Positions 1 through 11,580 of a stretch of 64,000 bases of DNA are shown here, one piece after another. The stretch lies in contig QPMI01000534.1 of the NCBI GenBank assembly GCA_004431415.1, positions 235,099 through 299,098 of the forward strand. Direction: 5' to 3'. Each line of letters starts with the position of its first letter. The stretch's first letter is position 1. This stretch comes from Cyanophora paradoxa (Eukaryota > Glaucocystophyceae > Cyanophorales > Cyanophoraceae). Position numbers and translations under genes: made by a program. The notes beneath the pieces are model-generated. The model had not been told where the DNA came from. It saw nothing but the letters and a program-made list of their open reading frames with translations, and searched no databases.

Positions 1-2815
1 GCCGCAGCGAAGGCCAAGGCCCGCGCCGAGGCGGCGGCCGCGGCGAGCGACAAGGAGGCCAGCCCCGCAAACGGCGACGGCCCGACGCACCGGGCGGGCC
101 ACAGGACCTTCCGAGAGGCTGGAGCGCTTGCCCTCACGGCCCGCAAAGTGTCGCACTTCATCTGGCCCGAGAGCGGGTCGTGCGCACACTCCAAACCTCG
201 ATCGCTCATTCAGCGCGACCGACGTCGACGCGCTTGTACGTGCAGGTTGGGCCCGGCCGTCCTGCAAGACCCAGCCAAACCCCCCTTCCACGCCACCTGG
301 TCCGCCGCCCGCTGCTTTCACTCTCTCGTGCCCGAAGCTCTAGCTTTCTTACATTCGTGCAGGAGCGACTACTATGTCGTGTGTTTCTCTCTATCTCTTA
401 TCCTCGTTTCTCGTGGAGGCGCGCCGAACTCCTGCGCCCTCAGGTTATTGCGATGGCGAGCCTCTTCCTCGTGCAGCCCTCCGTCGCCGAGCGGGTGCGC
501 CCCGCCCCGTTGTTCTCCTGGATCGGAGCAACCGTCGCTCGATTATTCTCTTCCATTGTTCCCTTCAATCAGAGCAGCCGCTGAGCCGCTGACATGCACG
601 ACAGTCGCTCGACCTCTTCCGCTGCAAGTCGCTGGGCGGCGGCGGCCCCGGCGACGTCGCCCCGCGCTCCTTCGTCCGCGGCTCGATGAACATCGACTGC
701 TACTCTCCCGAACACGTCCAGTGGCTGGTGGGCGTCAGCTTGCCGGGTTCGATCAAGTTCTCGTTCGAGTTCCATTCTGTCGCTTACGAGGGCGAATTCG
801 AAGGCACCCTCCTCATTGTCGTGCTGGTGCCCGCTTTGTGGATCCGAATCCTGTGGCGCGGGCGCGGCGAGGGGCGCGAGGAGCCCCAGTACGTGCTCCG
901 GTCGGTCGACGTCCCCGGCCCGACCCTTCGGTGCGGCCGGCTCTAACGGCGCCCCATGGCCAGGTACTCGTGGCTCTACGACGGGTACCGCGACGGCGTC
1001 TACTGGTGGGAGATCGTCCAAGTGTACCGCAAGGTGCGGCGCTCGTGACGCGCGCTTCCGCGCCCCGAACGAACCTGATCGAGAGCGTCTCCCGTGGCCA
1101 GCTCTTCCTCGTGACGATCAACGTGTTCATGGCTGAGCAGCCACAGGCCCTAGGCCTCATCTCCCTCGCCTTCTTCATCCTCAGTGCGCGAAATTTAAAC
1201 CCGCTCGAAATCCTGCGGGCGAAACAGCTGACCACGAGCGAACCGCCGCCAGACGCCTGCGTCGACCTCTTCGTCCTACCGTTCAAAGACCGCCTCATAA
1301 ACGCTCTAAACTTCTTCTCCCTCGGTCCGCTGCTCGTGACGTTTGCCTTGGTTGGAAGCTGAACTAATCTTTCGCCGCTCAGGCGTCAACCTCTTCACCG
1401 GTCCGCCCCGCCCCCGTCGATCCCGCCCCTCCTCCTAACGCGCCGTCCCCAGTCTACTGTGGCCTAGGCTTCATCTCCAACACGATGAACAACGAGGCCG
1501 TGCGCCCTTCGCAATTAAATCCTCCCTCCAGACTGTCGTCCTAAAATTACAATAACATCCTTTGCAATTACATCCATTTTCCTAATTGTAACTGTCGTCT
1601 TACATCCCCGCCCGATTCTCCCTTTACAAGTACATCGCCCCTCCTAACTGTCTCACTCGACATCCTCGCCCGACTGGCCCCAAACTGTCGTCTTACGAAA
1701 ACAATAACATCCTTTGCAATCCACAATCCCAACTACAATTACATCTCCCCTCCGAACCGTCGTCTTACATCTTCGGAAGATGCTCGCGACGACGGTCGCC
1801 GTCTCGGTGGCCAACGTCTCTTTCTTCGTCTTCGCGGGCGTCGTCCTCTTCCGCGCCGTCTTCCTTCTCGTCTTCAAGACCCTCGTCCCCAAGGTGCGCA
1901 CGGGGCCCTGCACGATTGCGATTGCGCGCGGTTCGACGGACAGGGTCCAATTGCAACGGGAGCAGATCCCGTTCCTTCGCAAGCGGCTGCGGAAGCAGAG
2001 CGTCTACAAGCTGCTGCGGTACACGAGCCAGGCGCAGGGCCACATCAGCTCGGTCCTATCGCAGGTCCAGCACTCCAATAGGGTGCGCCCCTTCACACAG
2101 CACAACCTAGATTCCTCGGCTCAGTAGAACTCTCCTCAACCGAGCGCAGTCGGGGGCGGACGCGGGTCGGGCGCCGCCGGAGAAGCCGGCCGACGGCGAT
2201 GCGGCGCCGCGGCGGGGCGGCCTGGCGAAGAAGACAGCCTCGAAGGGGTCGAGAGCGCGGGTCGCCCTGCCCGGCGACGAAGGCTACGAGGAGGCCGGCC
2301 CCTCGTGGAGCGTGGACGTGCCTGCGCCGGATCCGGCGAGCGGGCCGGCCCCCGCCGGCGCCGCGAACCGCGTCGGGAGCTGGACGTCGACGGAGGCCGG
2401 GGAGGGCGACGTGTACGGGTCGTCGAGCTCGGCCGGCAGCGCGATCGTCCGCGCGCTCGCCCCCTCGGACCCGGAGGCCGTCACGTCGATCTGGGCCGCC
2501 CCCCTCGCGACGACGGAGGCGCAAGCCCTCAACCACGAACCAGTCGGCGCTGTGGAGCCCGAAGCCGAAGCCGAAGCCGAAGCCGAAGCCGTCGTCTCGG
2601 AGGCGCCGGACGCGAAGCCGGCGCCGACGGCCCGATCGGACGCTGGCGAGTGGGCGCCCGACCTCGCGACGCGCGTCTTCGCCCTCCACGAGAGCCTTCC
2701 CCTCGAGGCGGCGCCGGATCCGGAGGCCCCGCCTGCGCCTGCGCCTGCGCCGCCTCCGTTGGCCCCCGCGCATCGGCATTCTCTGGATGCAGTCATTCCG
2801 AGGGAGGACGCCTAG
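1..2815 (+). CDS. Large polytopic membrane protein, C-terminal part (5' end outside window)
   Basis: Coding runs in from the left edge (Ala/Lys-rich block in frame from base 1 to about 147) and is interrupted by short GTGCG...CAG introns. The block at 605-750 (FRCKSLGG, then NIDCYSPEH) and the block at 961-1033 (WLYDGYRDGVYWWEIVQVYRK) match the membrane-proximal motifs of a protist family of TRP-like/GCC2-GCC3-type surface proteins, where an F-x-C..DC.SPEH segment precedes a hydrophobic helix and a LY..YR...WWE motif. Further hydrophobic segments follow at about 1101-1180, 1245-1360 and 1780-1880 (VANVSFFVFAGVVLF). The last exon, 2150-2815, joins in phase 0 after an intron starting at 2083 and encodes an acidic, Pro/Ala-rich, presumably cytosolic tail with an Ala-Glu repeat, ending in a stop at 2813-2815. 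Several exon joins are uncertain. The transported substrate or ligand cannot be inferred. Confidence 0.72.
2557..2590 (+). repeat. In-frame GAAGCC microsatellite (Ala-Glu repeat)
   Basis: About five tandem GAAGCC hexamers lie in the last exon of the membrane protein gene and encode alternating Glu and Ala in the cytosolic tail. Hexamer units keep frame when copy number changes. Confidence 0.85.
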
Positions 2816-3704
2816 TGCATGTTATAATCAGTCCTCTTTATTATTGCAAGGGTTGCTTGCTTCCCATCCCTTAGTATTGCTTCCCGCCGAGTTGTGCGAA
2901 TTATTGATGGGCCACCTGGCAACAAGACTTTTCTTTCATGTAACGGGCGAAAATTAATGTCGCGCACTTTCGCTGCTGCAGCTGGGTCGCCGGAAAATGC
3001 GCCCGCGCGCGCGCTCGAGAGGACTTTTCTGAAGATTCTAAGAGTCCTGCATACGAAAGCGAAATCCTGGCGCTCGCGTCTGGGATGCCCGCGTCTGCAG
3101 CTGCAGCCCGCTGAAGCAGAGGAACGGCGTATGCGTAGAAACTTGGCGACGCTGCTTTGGGCAGTTGCAGCAGATCTAGAAGGCTAGGATCTCCAGGCCG
3201 TCGACTGAATTTTGTGATTTCGCGCTCCTGCAGCTGCAGCTGGCTGGCCGGGCTGTGATCTCGAACAAATTCTCTCAAGTTGCTCAGGGACCTTCATGGT
3301 TCAATCATTGAAATGGTTAGATATTTTCGGTCTGTACCGTAGTACCTAGATCTAGATCTAGAGATGACCTTGCACATCCAAAGCTGTACTCTGTGGCCCG
3401 TGATATATATTTTTGAAGATCTGATATGATCATGGAACTGATCATGAGAAGCGATTGGAACTCGTATGCAATATTAATTGCGAGGGGCCCGGAGGGGCCG
3501 GACCTTCGAGAATATATAACGGCTGGTGGCGTATACGCCACTCAAGACTAAATATAAAACGTCCAGTTTCAACGGGGGCCCCGCAGCTGAGGCACGCGCG
3601 CGCCACCCTCGCGATCGCCCGTCCAGGCGACCCTGCGCACGCACACAGGCACGCGAAAAGCGTTAGCAATGCTCCGTTCGGATTCGTCAAATCGTGGGCG
3701 GAAA
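2816..3704. other. Intergenic, no gene recognised
   Basis: This stretch lies between two convergent genes. It contains many short palindromes (CTGCAGCTGCAG, CTAGATCTAGATCTAG near 3350, repeated TGATCATG near 3425-3445). Reading frames here have no recognisable protein features. The 3' end of copy A may extend a little into it. Confidence 0.5.
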
Positions 3705-6700
3705 TTATATTAGATTGGGCGCACGAGGGGCTTGGAGTGCGCCTGTTCGAATTCGGCGAAGGTTCCCGCTTGAGCGCTGCCGCCGCCTTGGGGCTCGGGC
3801 ACCGCTGCTGCCTGCGCACGCACGCCCGAGAAGCGTCAGTCGCATTGCTCTGAATTGGAGGCGCAGCGCACGCGCGCGCTGCAGCTGCGGGGACCGCGCG
3901 CATGCGCACATCGTCCCGTGGTCTCGGGGCGACAGTGAGGCGTGCGCGTGTGTCCCGAGGCCAGGCCCCGCGAGGGACGGGACCCTCGCCGCGAGCCGCC
4001 AGGCGCTGTCGGCCTCGTCGTACACTTCGACGCAGTCGGCTTCGGCGGCGCCGGCGCCAGCGGCCCCGGCCCCGAGCTCGGGCTCGGGCTCCTCCAGGGT
4101 CACTTCCACGCGCGGGGATTTCACTTGCATTGGGGCGCGGGCCCACTGGTCGCGCAGCTGCAGGCGGGACCCAGCTTGCGCGGGGCGCTCCGGGTCCCCT
4201 GCCAGAGCGCCGAGAGGTTGCTGGGGTCGTCTGCAGCGGCCGCGGAGAAACGCGTTGGCGACGCAAGCTTAAGTGCCTCACGCACGCGAATATACAGCAC
4301 GCACCGTTCTGATTCCGATATCGGCACCTGGCCGGGGTAGCTCGGCTCCTCTAGCTCAGGCCTAGGCGGGGACGCAGGTGCACGGGGCGAGACAGAGAAG
4401 GCCGTTCGCGTCGACCTCGGGCGCGCCGGGCTTGCAAGGGGTGGCAGCTCGATTGTCGGCTTCTGGTCCTTTCCACGAGCCGATTTCGCGGTGGGCGCCG
4501 AAAACGTCAGCGCTGACGTGGGCACTGCAGCTGGCAGCATTGGCGTGGGCAGCGGCGCCGCGGTCGAGCCCGGATCCAGCCCGGGAAGCTTGCCCCGACC
4601 CGTGGCCGGTCTCGCAGTCGGCTCCGACGGAGGCGGCGCAGCCGCATGCGCAGCGGGCGCCGGCGGCGCCGATGCCAACGGGGCTGCCTGCAGCTGCTTG
4701 TGCGCGTCAGCGTCGACGGACTCGGCCGCGCCCTTCGAGTCGCCGGCGCCGGCAGGTCCGGGCTCGCGATCGAGGGAAACTTCGACGCGCGGCGACGGCG
4801 AGGCGGACGACACGGGGTGGGCCCAGCGAAGGCTTTGTTTCCCCTGAGCTCGATCCGAGTCGATTGGGGGCGAGACGGGGAGAGGCAGCTGCAGGGTCGC
4901 GTGCAAAGCCGCCGCCGGCCGTGTCCGCTTTGCGCCGACGCCGAGGACGCTGTTGGGGGCCTCGGCCTCGCCTTCGCCGGGGAGCGCGTGAGGCTCGGCA
5001 ATGGAGCCCTTCCGGCGGCGGGCGGCCCTCCTTCGGCGGACGACGACGGCGACGATGACGGCGGCAACCAGCGCTGCTCCGCCGCCCGCCGCGCCGGCGA
5101 CTACCACGATCGGGAGACCGCCGGATCCCGACTCTGGTGCCTGCGTGGGATTCGACCCGGCGCCTGCATCCGCTGCGGGCGGCGCGGGCGCCGCCGTCGC
5201 TGCCGGCTTGACGGCGAGCTGGACGACGGGGGCGCCGCCCTCGGCGAGGCTCTGCGCGACGACGGGCGCCGCCAGAGCCGTTTCGATGCGCTTCAGCTCC
5301 GCCGCCGTCGACGCGGCGCCGGCCGACTGCACCTCCGCCGAGGCGCGAGCGACGAAGTCCGCCAGCACGCGGTCGCCACCCGCGGCGGCCGCGAGGCGGC
5401 GGGCGCGGGAGGCGGCGGCGACGCAGCGGATGCTTGTGAAGCGGACTTGGCCGGATTCGAGGCCGAGCGCCTCGGTCAGCGTCTGCGCCATCCTTTTCGC
5501 CATCGATCCCTGCGCAGAGAAACGCTCAGTGATGTTCTCTCTGGCGTAAGCAGTATCATAATATATTGGTCTGGAATCGGAAGCTTATATATGTAAATAG
5601 AGTTATAAGAGGGTGGGGATTGACGCACTGAGATGCTAGTGCAAGGCAGGTCGAAAGTAATCGTGAAGGCGACAGCGCTCGGAGGTGCATCGGCCTTCGC
5701 GCCAGAATTCGTGTTGGAGCTGCCTTTGCCGTTGGAGTTGGAGTTGGAGTTGGCGTTCGAATTCGAGTTTGTGTTCGAGTTCGAGTTGCCATTCGAGCTA
5801 GGCGTCGAGCTGGACTCGGCCTCTGGCTCGACGAGGTCCGCCAGCTCGGTGTCCGAGAAGAGCAGCGCCAGGCTGATCTCAACCGCCGCCGACGTCGAGT
5901 TGCCTGTTGCCAAAATGAGGACTTAGTTAGCCATCGCTTGGAAGCTTTGGGTATGGGTTGCACACCGGAAAGAGATAGCGATGCAGTGCGGGCGATAATA
6001 CTCTCGACGAGGAAAGAATTCGACAGGCCGACCCAGCCCTGTCGCACCGCCACACCGTACGTTGCGCCGGGCCGCAGACCCGTCGCGTTGTGGGCGGGGC
6101 CGGCGAGGCCGCCCCACGCGAGCCGTGCGCCGCCACCCGACGTGACGGCGACCTCGAAGCGCGACTCGGCCCAGCCGGCCCCGAAGACGAGCGCCAGCGC
6201 CTCGGAGCCCGACGCGGGGCGCGCGCCCGTGAACGCTCCCGCGCTGAACGTGAACGACTCTGCGCGCGCCAAATGGGTTCTCTGATCAGCGGGAGCGAAA
6301 CCACGAAACACATTTTCGCGCACCCCAAACGACGTAAAGCCAATCGGCCCCGACTTTGCTGGCGCGGACCTCGTATGACGTGTCGATGGTCCGCGCTTCC
6401 GTCACTGCGCAATCGAAAAGGTCGGCGTTTGTAAAGTAGGAGCCAAGCGCAACCAGGCGCCACTCACGCGGGAACTCCATAACAGTGGACGGAAGGACCC
6501 CTGCCTTGGGATCGCGCCCAACGCCTCCGCCAAACGACTCGGCGACCACGTGGACGGTGTAGAGAACGCCAGCGTTGATGCCGGTAGCGTCCGAGAGGGT
6601 CAGGCGGAACGTGGGCGAGCCGTACGTCCAGAGCGGCTTTGACAGCCATTGCGCAGCGGCGGCTGCAGGGGAGGACGCGCCGCCCGTCGTGAAGAGCCCA

Positions 6701-9700
6701 ACGACGAACGCCGGACAGCGGCTCGGAGGCTCGGCAACAACGGGGCTCCACGTAAATTCGACCTCATCGATCCCGACGAGGCGCGCTTGGAGGGAGGCTG
6801 GCAAGGCTCCGCATTCTGCCGCGCACGTCGGGATCGGCGCGCACAAAAACAAATGAAAGCGAACGATATTTACATACCGAGCTCGAGGATCGCAGGAGAA
6901 GGCGTGGCCGTCGGAGGCGGAGCCTGCACGACGACGGGAGGCGGGGCGGACGGAGAGGGTGTTGGAGACAGAGAGGCGGTGGGTGCCGGGCTCGGGCTCG
7001 CTGAAGGCGACGGGCTCGGGCTCGGGCTCGCTGTCGGCGACGGGGACGGGCTTGGGCTCGCCGATGGCGACGGGCTCGGGCTCGGGCTCGCCGTCGGCGA
7101 CGGGGACGGGCTTGGGCTCGCCGATGGCGACAGGCTCGGGCTCGGGCTCGCCTTTGCCGATGGCGATGGGCTCGGGCTCGGGCTCGCCGTTGCTGACGGC
7201 GACGGGGACGGGCTCGTCGATGGCGACGGGCTCGGGCTCGCTGTCGGCGACGGGCTCGGGCTCGGGATCGCTGCAGCTGTCGGCGAAGGGGACGGGCTTG
7301 GGGTCGCCGATGGTGACGGCGATGGGCTCGGGATCAACGATGGAGACGGGGACGGGCTTGGGCTCGCCGTTGCCAACGGCGACGGGGACGGGCTCGGGCT
7401 CGCAACCGCTGACGGCGACGGGAGCGGGCTCGGGCTCGCTGTTTCTGATGGCGACGGGCTAGGGCTTGCCGATGGCGACGGGCTAGGGCTCGGGCTCGCC
7501 ACCGCTGACGGCGACGGCGACGGGGTCGGGCTCGTCGCCTCTGACAGCGACGGGGACGGGCTCGGGCTCGCCGCCTCTGACGGCAACGGCGACGGGCTCG
7601 GGCTCGCCGCCTCTGACGGCGACGGGGACGGGCTCGGGCTCGCTGTTGCCGACGGCGACGGGCTCGGGCTCGCCGATGGCGACGGGCTGGGGCTCGGGCT
7701 CGCCGCCTCTAGATCTGACGGCGACGGGGACGGGCTTGGGCTCGCCGTTGCCAACGGCGACGGGGACGGGCTCGGGCTCGCAACCGCTGACGGCGACGGG
7801 AGCGGGCTCGGGCTCGCTGTTTCTGATGGCGACGGGCAAGGGCTTGCCGATGGCGACGGGCTAGGGCTCAGGCTCGCCGCCTCTGACGGCGACGGCGACG
7901 GGCTCGGGCTCGTCACCTCTGACGGCGACGGGGACGGGCTCGGGCTCGCCGCCTCTGACGGCGACGGGGACGGGCTCGGGCTCGCCGCCTCTGACGGCGA
8001 CGGCGACGGGCTCGGGCTCGCCGCCTCTGACGGCAACGGCGACGGGCTCGGGCTCGCTGTCGCTGAGAGCAACAGGGTCGGGCTCGGGCTCGCCGCCTCT
8101 GACGGCGACGGGGACGGGCTCGGGCTCGCCGCCTCTGACGGCGACGGGGACGGGCTCGGGCTCGCCGCCTCTGACGGCAACGGCGACGGGCTCGGGCTCG
8201 CTGTCGCTGAGAGCAACGGGGGCGGGCTCGGGCTCGCCGCCTCTGATGGCGACGGGGACGGGCTCGGGCTCGCCGCCTCTGACGGCGACGGGGACGGGCT
8301 CGGGCTCGCCGCCTCTGACGGCAACGGCGACGGGCTCGGGCTCGCTGTCGGTGAGAGCAACGGGGGCGGGCTCGGGCTCGCCGCCTCTGATGGCGACGGG
8401 GACGGGCTCGGGCTCGCCGCCTCTGACGGCGACGGGGGCTCGGACGAAGGAGAAGGGCTCGCTGTCGCTGATAGCGATGCCGATGGAATCGGGCTCGGGC
8501 TTGGGCTCGCCGACGGCGACGGGGACGGGGACGGCGCGCTGGAGAGAGACGGCGAGGGGCTCGCAGTCGCTGACGGCGATGGCGCCGGGCTCGCGCTCGC
8601 AGTCGGCGAGGCCGACGGCGACGCCGTCGGCGAAGGAGAGATCGCCAGCAGTGGAGCCGTTTCTGCCTCTGCATCAAATAAGGGTCAGACAAGCGCGTGA
8701 CGTTGCCAGCGCGTGCGCCTCTGCAGCGCGGCAGCGGTGGTCGCACCGTAAAAGCCCAATTCTTGGTACAGCGCCACCGGCCCCACGAACGCCCGCACCG
8801 CCCCGCCGCTCGCGTTCGCCCCCGCCGCCGGCCAGAACGTGATCCCGACGCCCCCGACGCCCGCCACGCCGGAGGGCGCACCCCCGGGCCCCGCCGCCAG
8901 CTGCGCCGTCCCGTTCACGCCGCTCACCAGCACCGACGCCAGCGCCACTCCGACCGCCCGCCCCATCGACCGCGGGTACAACGCTGCACAACAATGCGTC
9001 AGTGCACCGCGCGCGCGCGCTCAGATGCAGGAGGGGGGCGGGCGCACTGCAGCGGACCGGCCCGCCGGCCGCCTGCAGCCGCGACCCGCAGTCGAGCTGC
9101 GACGTCGCGTCCGGAGTACCTGCCGGCGGCCGAGCCCCCGATCAGACACCCGCACAACCCGCGAGGCGCGGGCGGCCGATTGCACCGACGATGTCGACGT
9201 CGAGCGGGCGGCCCACGACGCGCCCCGTCGCCGTTCGGTACGCGCGCAGCTGGGCCCGGCCGAGCACGCCCGTCACCGGCACCGAGAACGCGAATGAAGA
9301 TGCGCTCGCCCCCGACAGGAACACCGTTCGGCTCGTCTCCCCGCTCGTCAACTGCACCGTGAACCTGCGCGCCCGTCGCGATCGATTGGCCGCGACGCGC
9401 GGCCCGGGAAGCGCGGGGCGGCTCAGCGGCTCACGCGGCGGCCTCGACGGCGAGGGCGGCGTTGCGGCGCCGCGGGCTGAAGGTGCAGTCGAGGGCGCCG
9501 TCGGCGGGTGCCCAGGCCCGTGCGCATTCCAACAGCGACGAGCCGTCCGCCTGCGCCGCCGACGGGCCGAGCTCCAGCGCGAGAGAGGTCCAAAGCGTGC
9601 ACGAGTAAAGGTCCTTCGGATCGGACGCCTGCGCCAACATTGGTCACCCCAGAGGTTGACATATTCAAAGCTTGCAAGAGCCTTTGCGCACGTTTGCACA

Positions 9701-9817
9701 CGGGTGAAGCGGCGGGGCCGGCGTCGGCGACGGCGAAGGGGTGTACGACGGCGAGGGGCTCGCGGAGGGGGAAGGCGCTCGCGACGGGGTGACGGAGGGC
9801 GAGGGGCTCGGGCTCGC

Positions 9818-9854
<37 letters not shown>

Positions 9855-11455
9855 CGCATGCTTGGCGAAGGGGACGGCGACGGCGACGGGCTTGCAGACG
9901 GACTCGCCGACGGTGACGGCCGCAGGCTCGCTGATGGCGAAGGGGACGGGCTCGGGCTCGCCGATGGCGAAGGGCTCGGGCTCGGGCTCGCCGACGGGCT
10001 CGGGCTCGGGCTCAGGCTAGCCGAGGGCGACGGCGATCGCGATGGGCTCGGGCTTGCCGACGGCGATGGCGATGGCGACGGGGACGGGGACGGCGTGCTG
10101 GAGGGCGACGGCGAGGGGCTCGCTGTCGCTGACGGCGATGGAAACGGGCTTGCGCTCGCGCTCGCAGTCGGCGAGGGCGATGGTGACGGCGACGGCGACG
10201 CTGTCGGTGAAAGAGCGATCGCCAGCAGCGGAGCCGCTTCGACCTCTACATCAACCCAAGCGTCAGAACAGCGCGTGACGTTGCCTACGCATGATGGAAA
10301 TGGTATGCAGCGCGGCGGCGGCGATCGCACCGTAAAAGCCCAATTCTTGGTACAGCGCCACCGGCCCCACGAACGCCCGCACCGCCCCGCCGCTCGCGTT
10401 CGCCCCCGCCGCCGGCCAGAACGTGATCCCGACGCCTCCGACGCCCGCCACGCCCGAGGGCGCGCCCCCGGGCCCCGCCGCCAGCTGCGCCGTCCCGTTC
10501 ACGCCTCTCACCAGCACCGACGCCAGCGCCACTCCGACCGCCCGCCCCCTCGACCGCGGGTACAACGCTGCACAACAATGCGTCAGTGCACCGCGCGCGC
10601 GCGCTCAGATGCAGGAGGGGGGCGGGCGCACTGCAGCGGACCGGCCCGCCCACCGCCTGCAGCCGCACCCCGCAGTCGAGCTGCGACGTCGCGTCCGGAG
10701 TACCTGCCGGCGGCCGAGCCCCCGATCAGACACGCGCACGCCCCGCGCGGCCCAGGCGGGCTCCATGCCAGTCGCACCGACGATGTCAACGTCGAGCGGG
10801 CGGCCCACGACGCGACCCGTCGCCGTTCGGTACGCGCGCAGCTGCGCCCGGCCGAGCACGCCCGCCACCGGCACCGAGAACGCGAACGACGACGCGCTCG
10901 CCCCCGACAGGAACACCGTCCGGCTCGCCTCGCCGCTCGTCAGCTGCACCGCGAACCTGCGCGCCCGTTTGTCGCCCGCGAGGCGCGGCCCGGGAAGCGT
11001 GGGGCGGCCAGCGCTCACGCAGCGGCCTCGACGGCGAGGGCGGCGTTGCGGCGCCGCGGGCTGAAGGTGCAGTCGAGGGCGCCGTCGGCGGGGGCCCAGG
11101 CCCGCAAGCATTCTAACAGCGATGTGTCGTCCGCCTGCGCCGCCGACGGGCCGAGCTCCAGCGCGAGGGAGCCCCACAGAGCGCCCGAGTAGGCATCGCT
11201 TCCCGTAGTGGCTGTCTGCAGGACTCTCCGAGCGCCGCCCGTCGCCTCGGCGCGCGCGTGCGCTTCGTAGTCAGCGCTTCCATATGCACTGCCAGCGCCA
11301 TCAAGCACGACTTCCGCTGTGCGAGAGGGGTCACAAAAGTCATCGCGAACGTTTAACACGCCTATAGCTAGGATCGGCGCACCGTTGACGCATCTGCCGC
11401 ACATCAGCATGAACATGACGGTGAGGCAAATCGCCAGGCGCGCCATATGCATCAT
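3705..11455 (-). CDS. Modular type I membrane glycoprotein, copy A (two cassettes, Ser-Pro linkers, FN3-like domains)
   Basis: Read on the minus strand from the ATG at 11455. A signal peptide (MARLAICLTVMFMLMCGRCVNG) leads into two extracellular cassettes (about 11340-10300 and 9645-8735), each coded by four exons. The blocks are an alpha/Cys segment ([17 protein letters not shown]), a beta segment ([18 protein letters not shown]), a short DCGVRLQ...VRC exon, and a Gly/Ala-rich segment ([17 protein letters not shown]). Each cassette is followed by a Ser-Pro linker, the second very long (about 8660-6890). Then come two FN3-like domains (about 6850-6480 and 6290-5990), a Ser/Asn/Thr-rich stretch, an SEA-like segment ([21 protein letters not shown], about 5503), one membrane helix with an Arg-rich stop-transfer (about 5120-5030) and a cytosolic tail. 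Ser-Pro tracts suggest hydroxyproline-rich, extensin/pherophorin-like glycosylation. A cell-surface adhesion or receptor role is inference. The 3' end is not resolved. Confidence 0.78.
6890..8660 (-). repeat. Ser-Pro coding minisatellite, long linker of copy A
   Basis: About 1.7 kb of GACGGGCTCGGGCTCGCC-like units, read on the minus strand as (Ser-Pro)n broken by Glu-Ala-Ala, Ala-Thr or Ala-Val spacers. A higher-order period of roughly 50-180 bp is visible; blocks with GCCGCCTCTGACGGC recur at 7980-8430. The opposite strand is also open but encodes only Asp/Gly/Leu repeats and is a shadow. Confidence 0.93.
9735..10210 (-). repeat. Ser-Pro coding repeat, first linker of copy A
   Basis: GC-rich GGGCTCGGGCTCGCC and GACGGCGACGGC units encode a Ser-Pro linker between cassette 1 and cassette 2. 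It ends at the Cys codon just before a GTGCGCAAAGG... intron that is also present in copy B (25137 onward). Confidence 0.88.
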
Positions 11456-11580
11456 CCAGCGCACTGCGCATGCACAGCTCCAACGCGGCCGCGGCCGCTC
11501 GACTCGCGCGGCAATTGCAAGTCGCGCCAGATGCATCGGATGGCCGCGGCGGCCGGCAGTTGCGCAGCTCCTTCTGAGTC
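11456..11580 (-). promoter_or_regulatory. Upstream region of copy A, conserved with copy B
   Basis: The sequence upstream of the copy A start (GAGGAGCTGCGC, then CGCGACTTGC and GAGTCGAGCGGCCGCGGCCGC on the minus strand) has a clear counterpart at 23157-23310 upstream of copy B. The duplication therefore carried 5'-flanking or 5'-UTR sequence. No TATA box or named operator is seen. Confidence 0.5.

Noticed and set aside
6985-8640. Regularly spaced repeats that could suggest a CRISPR array
   Set aside because: Units are degenerate, coding and without unique spacers, and the genome is eukaryotic.
6649-8700. Long plus-strand open frame of 683 codons rich in Asp, Gly and Leu
   Set aside because: It is the antisense of the Ser-Pro minisatellite in copy A. 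It is open only because the repeat unit lacks stops in that frame.
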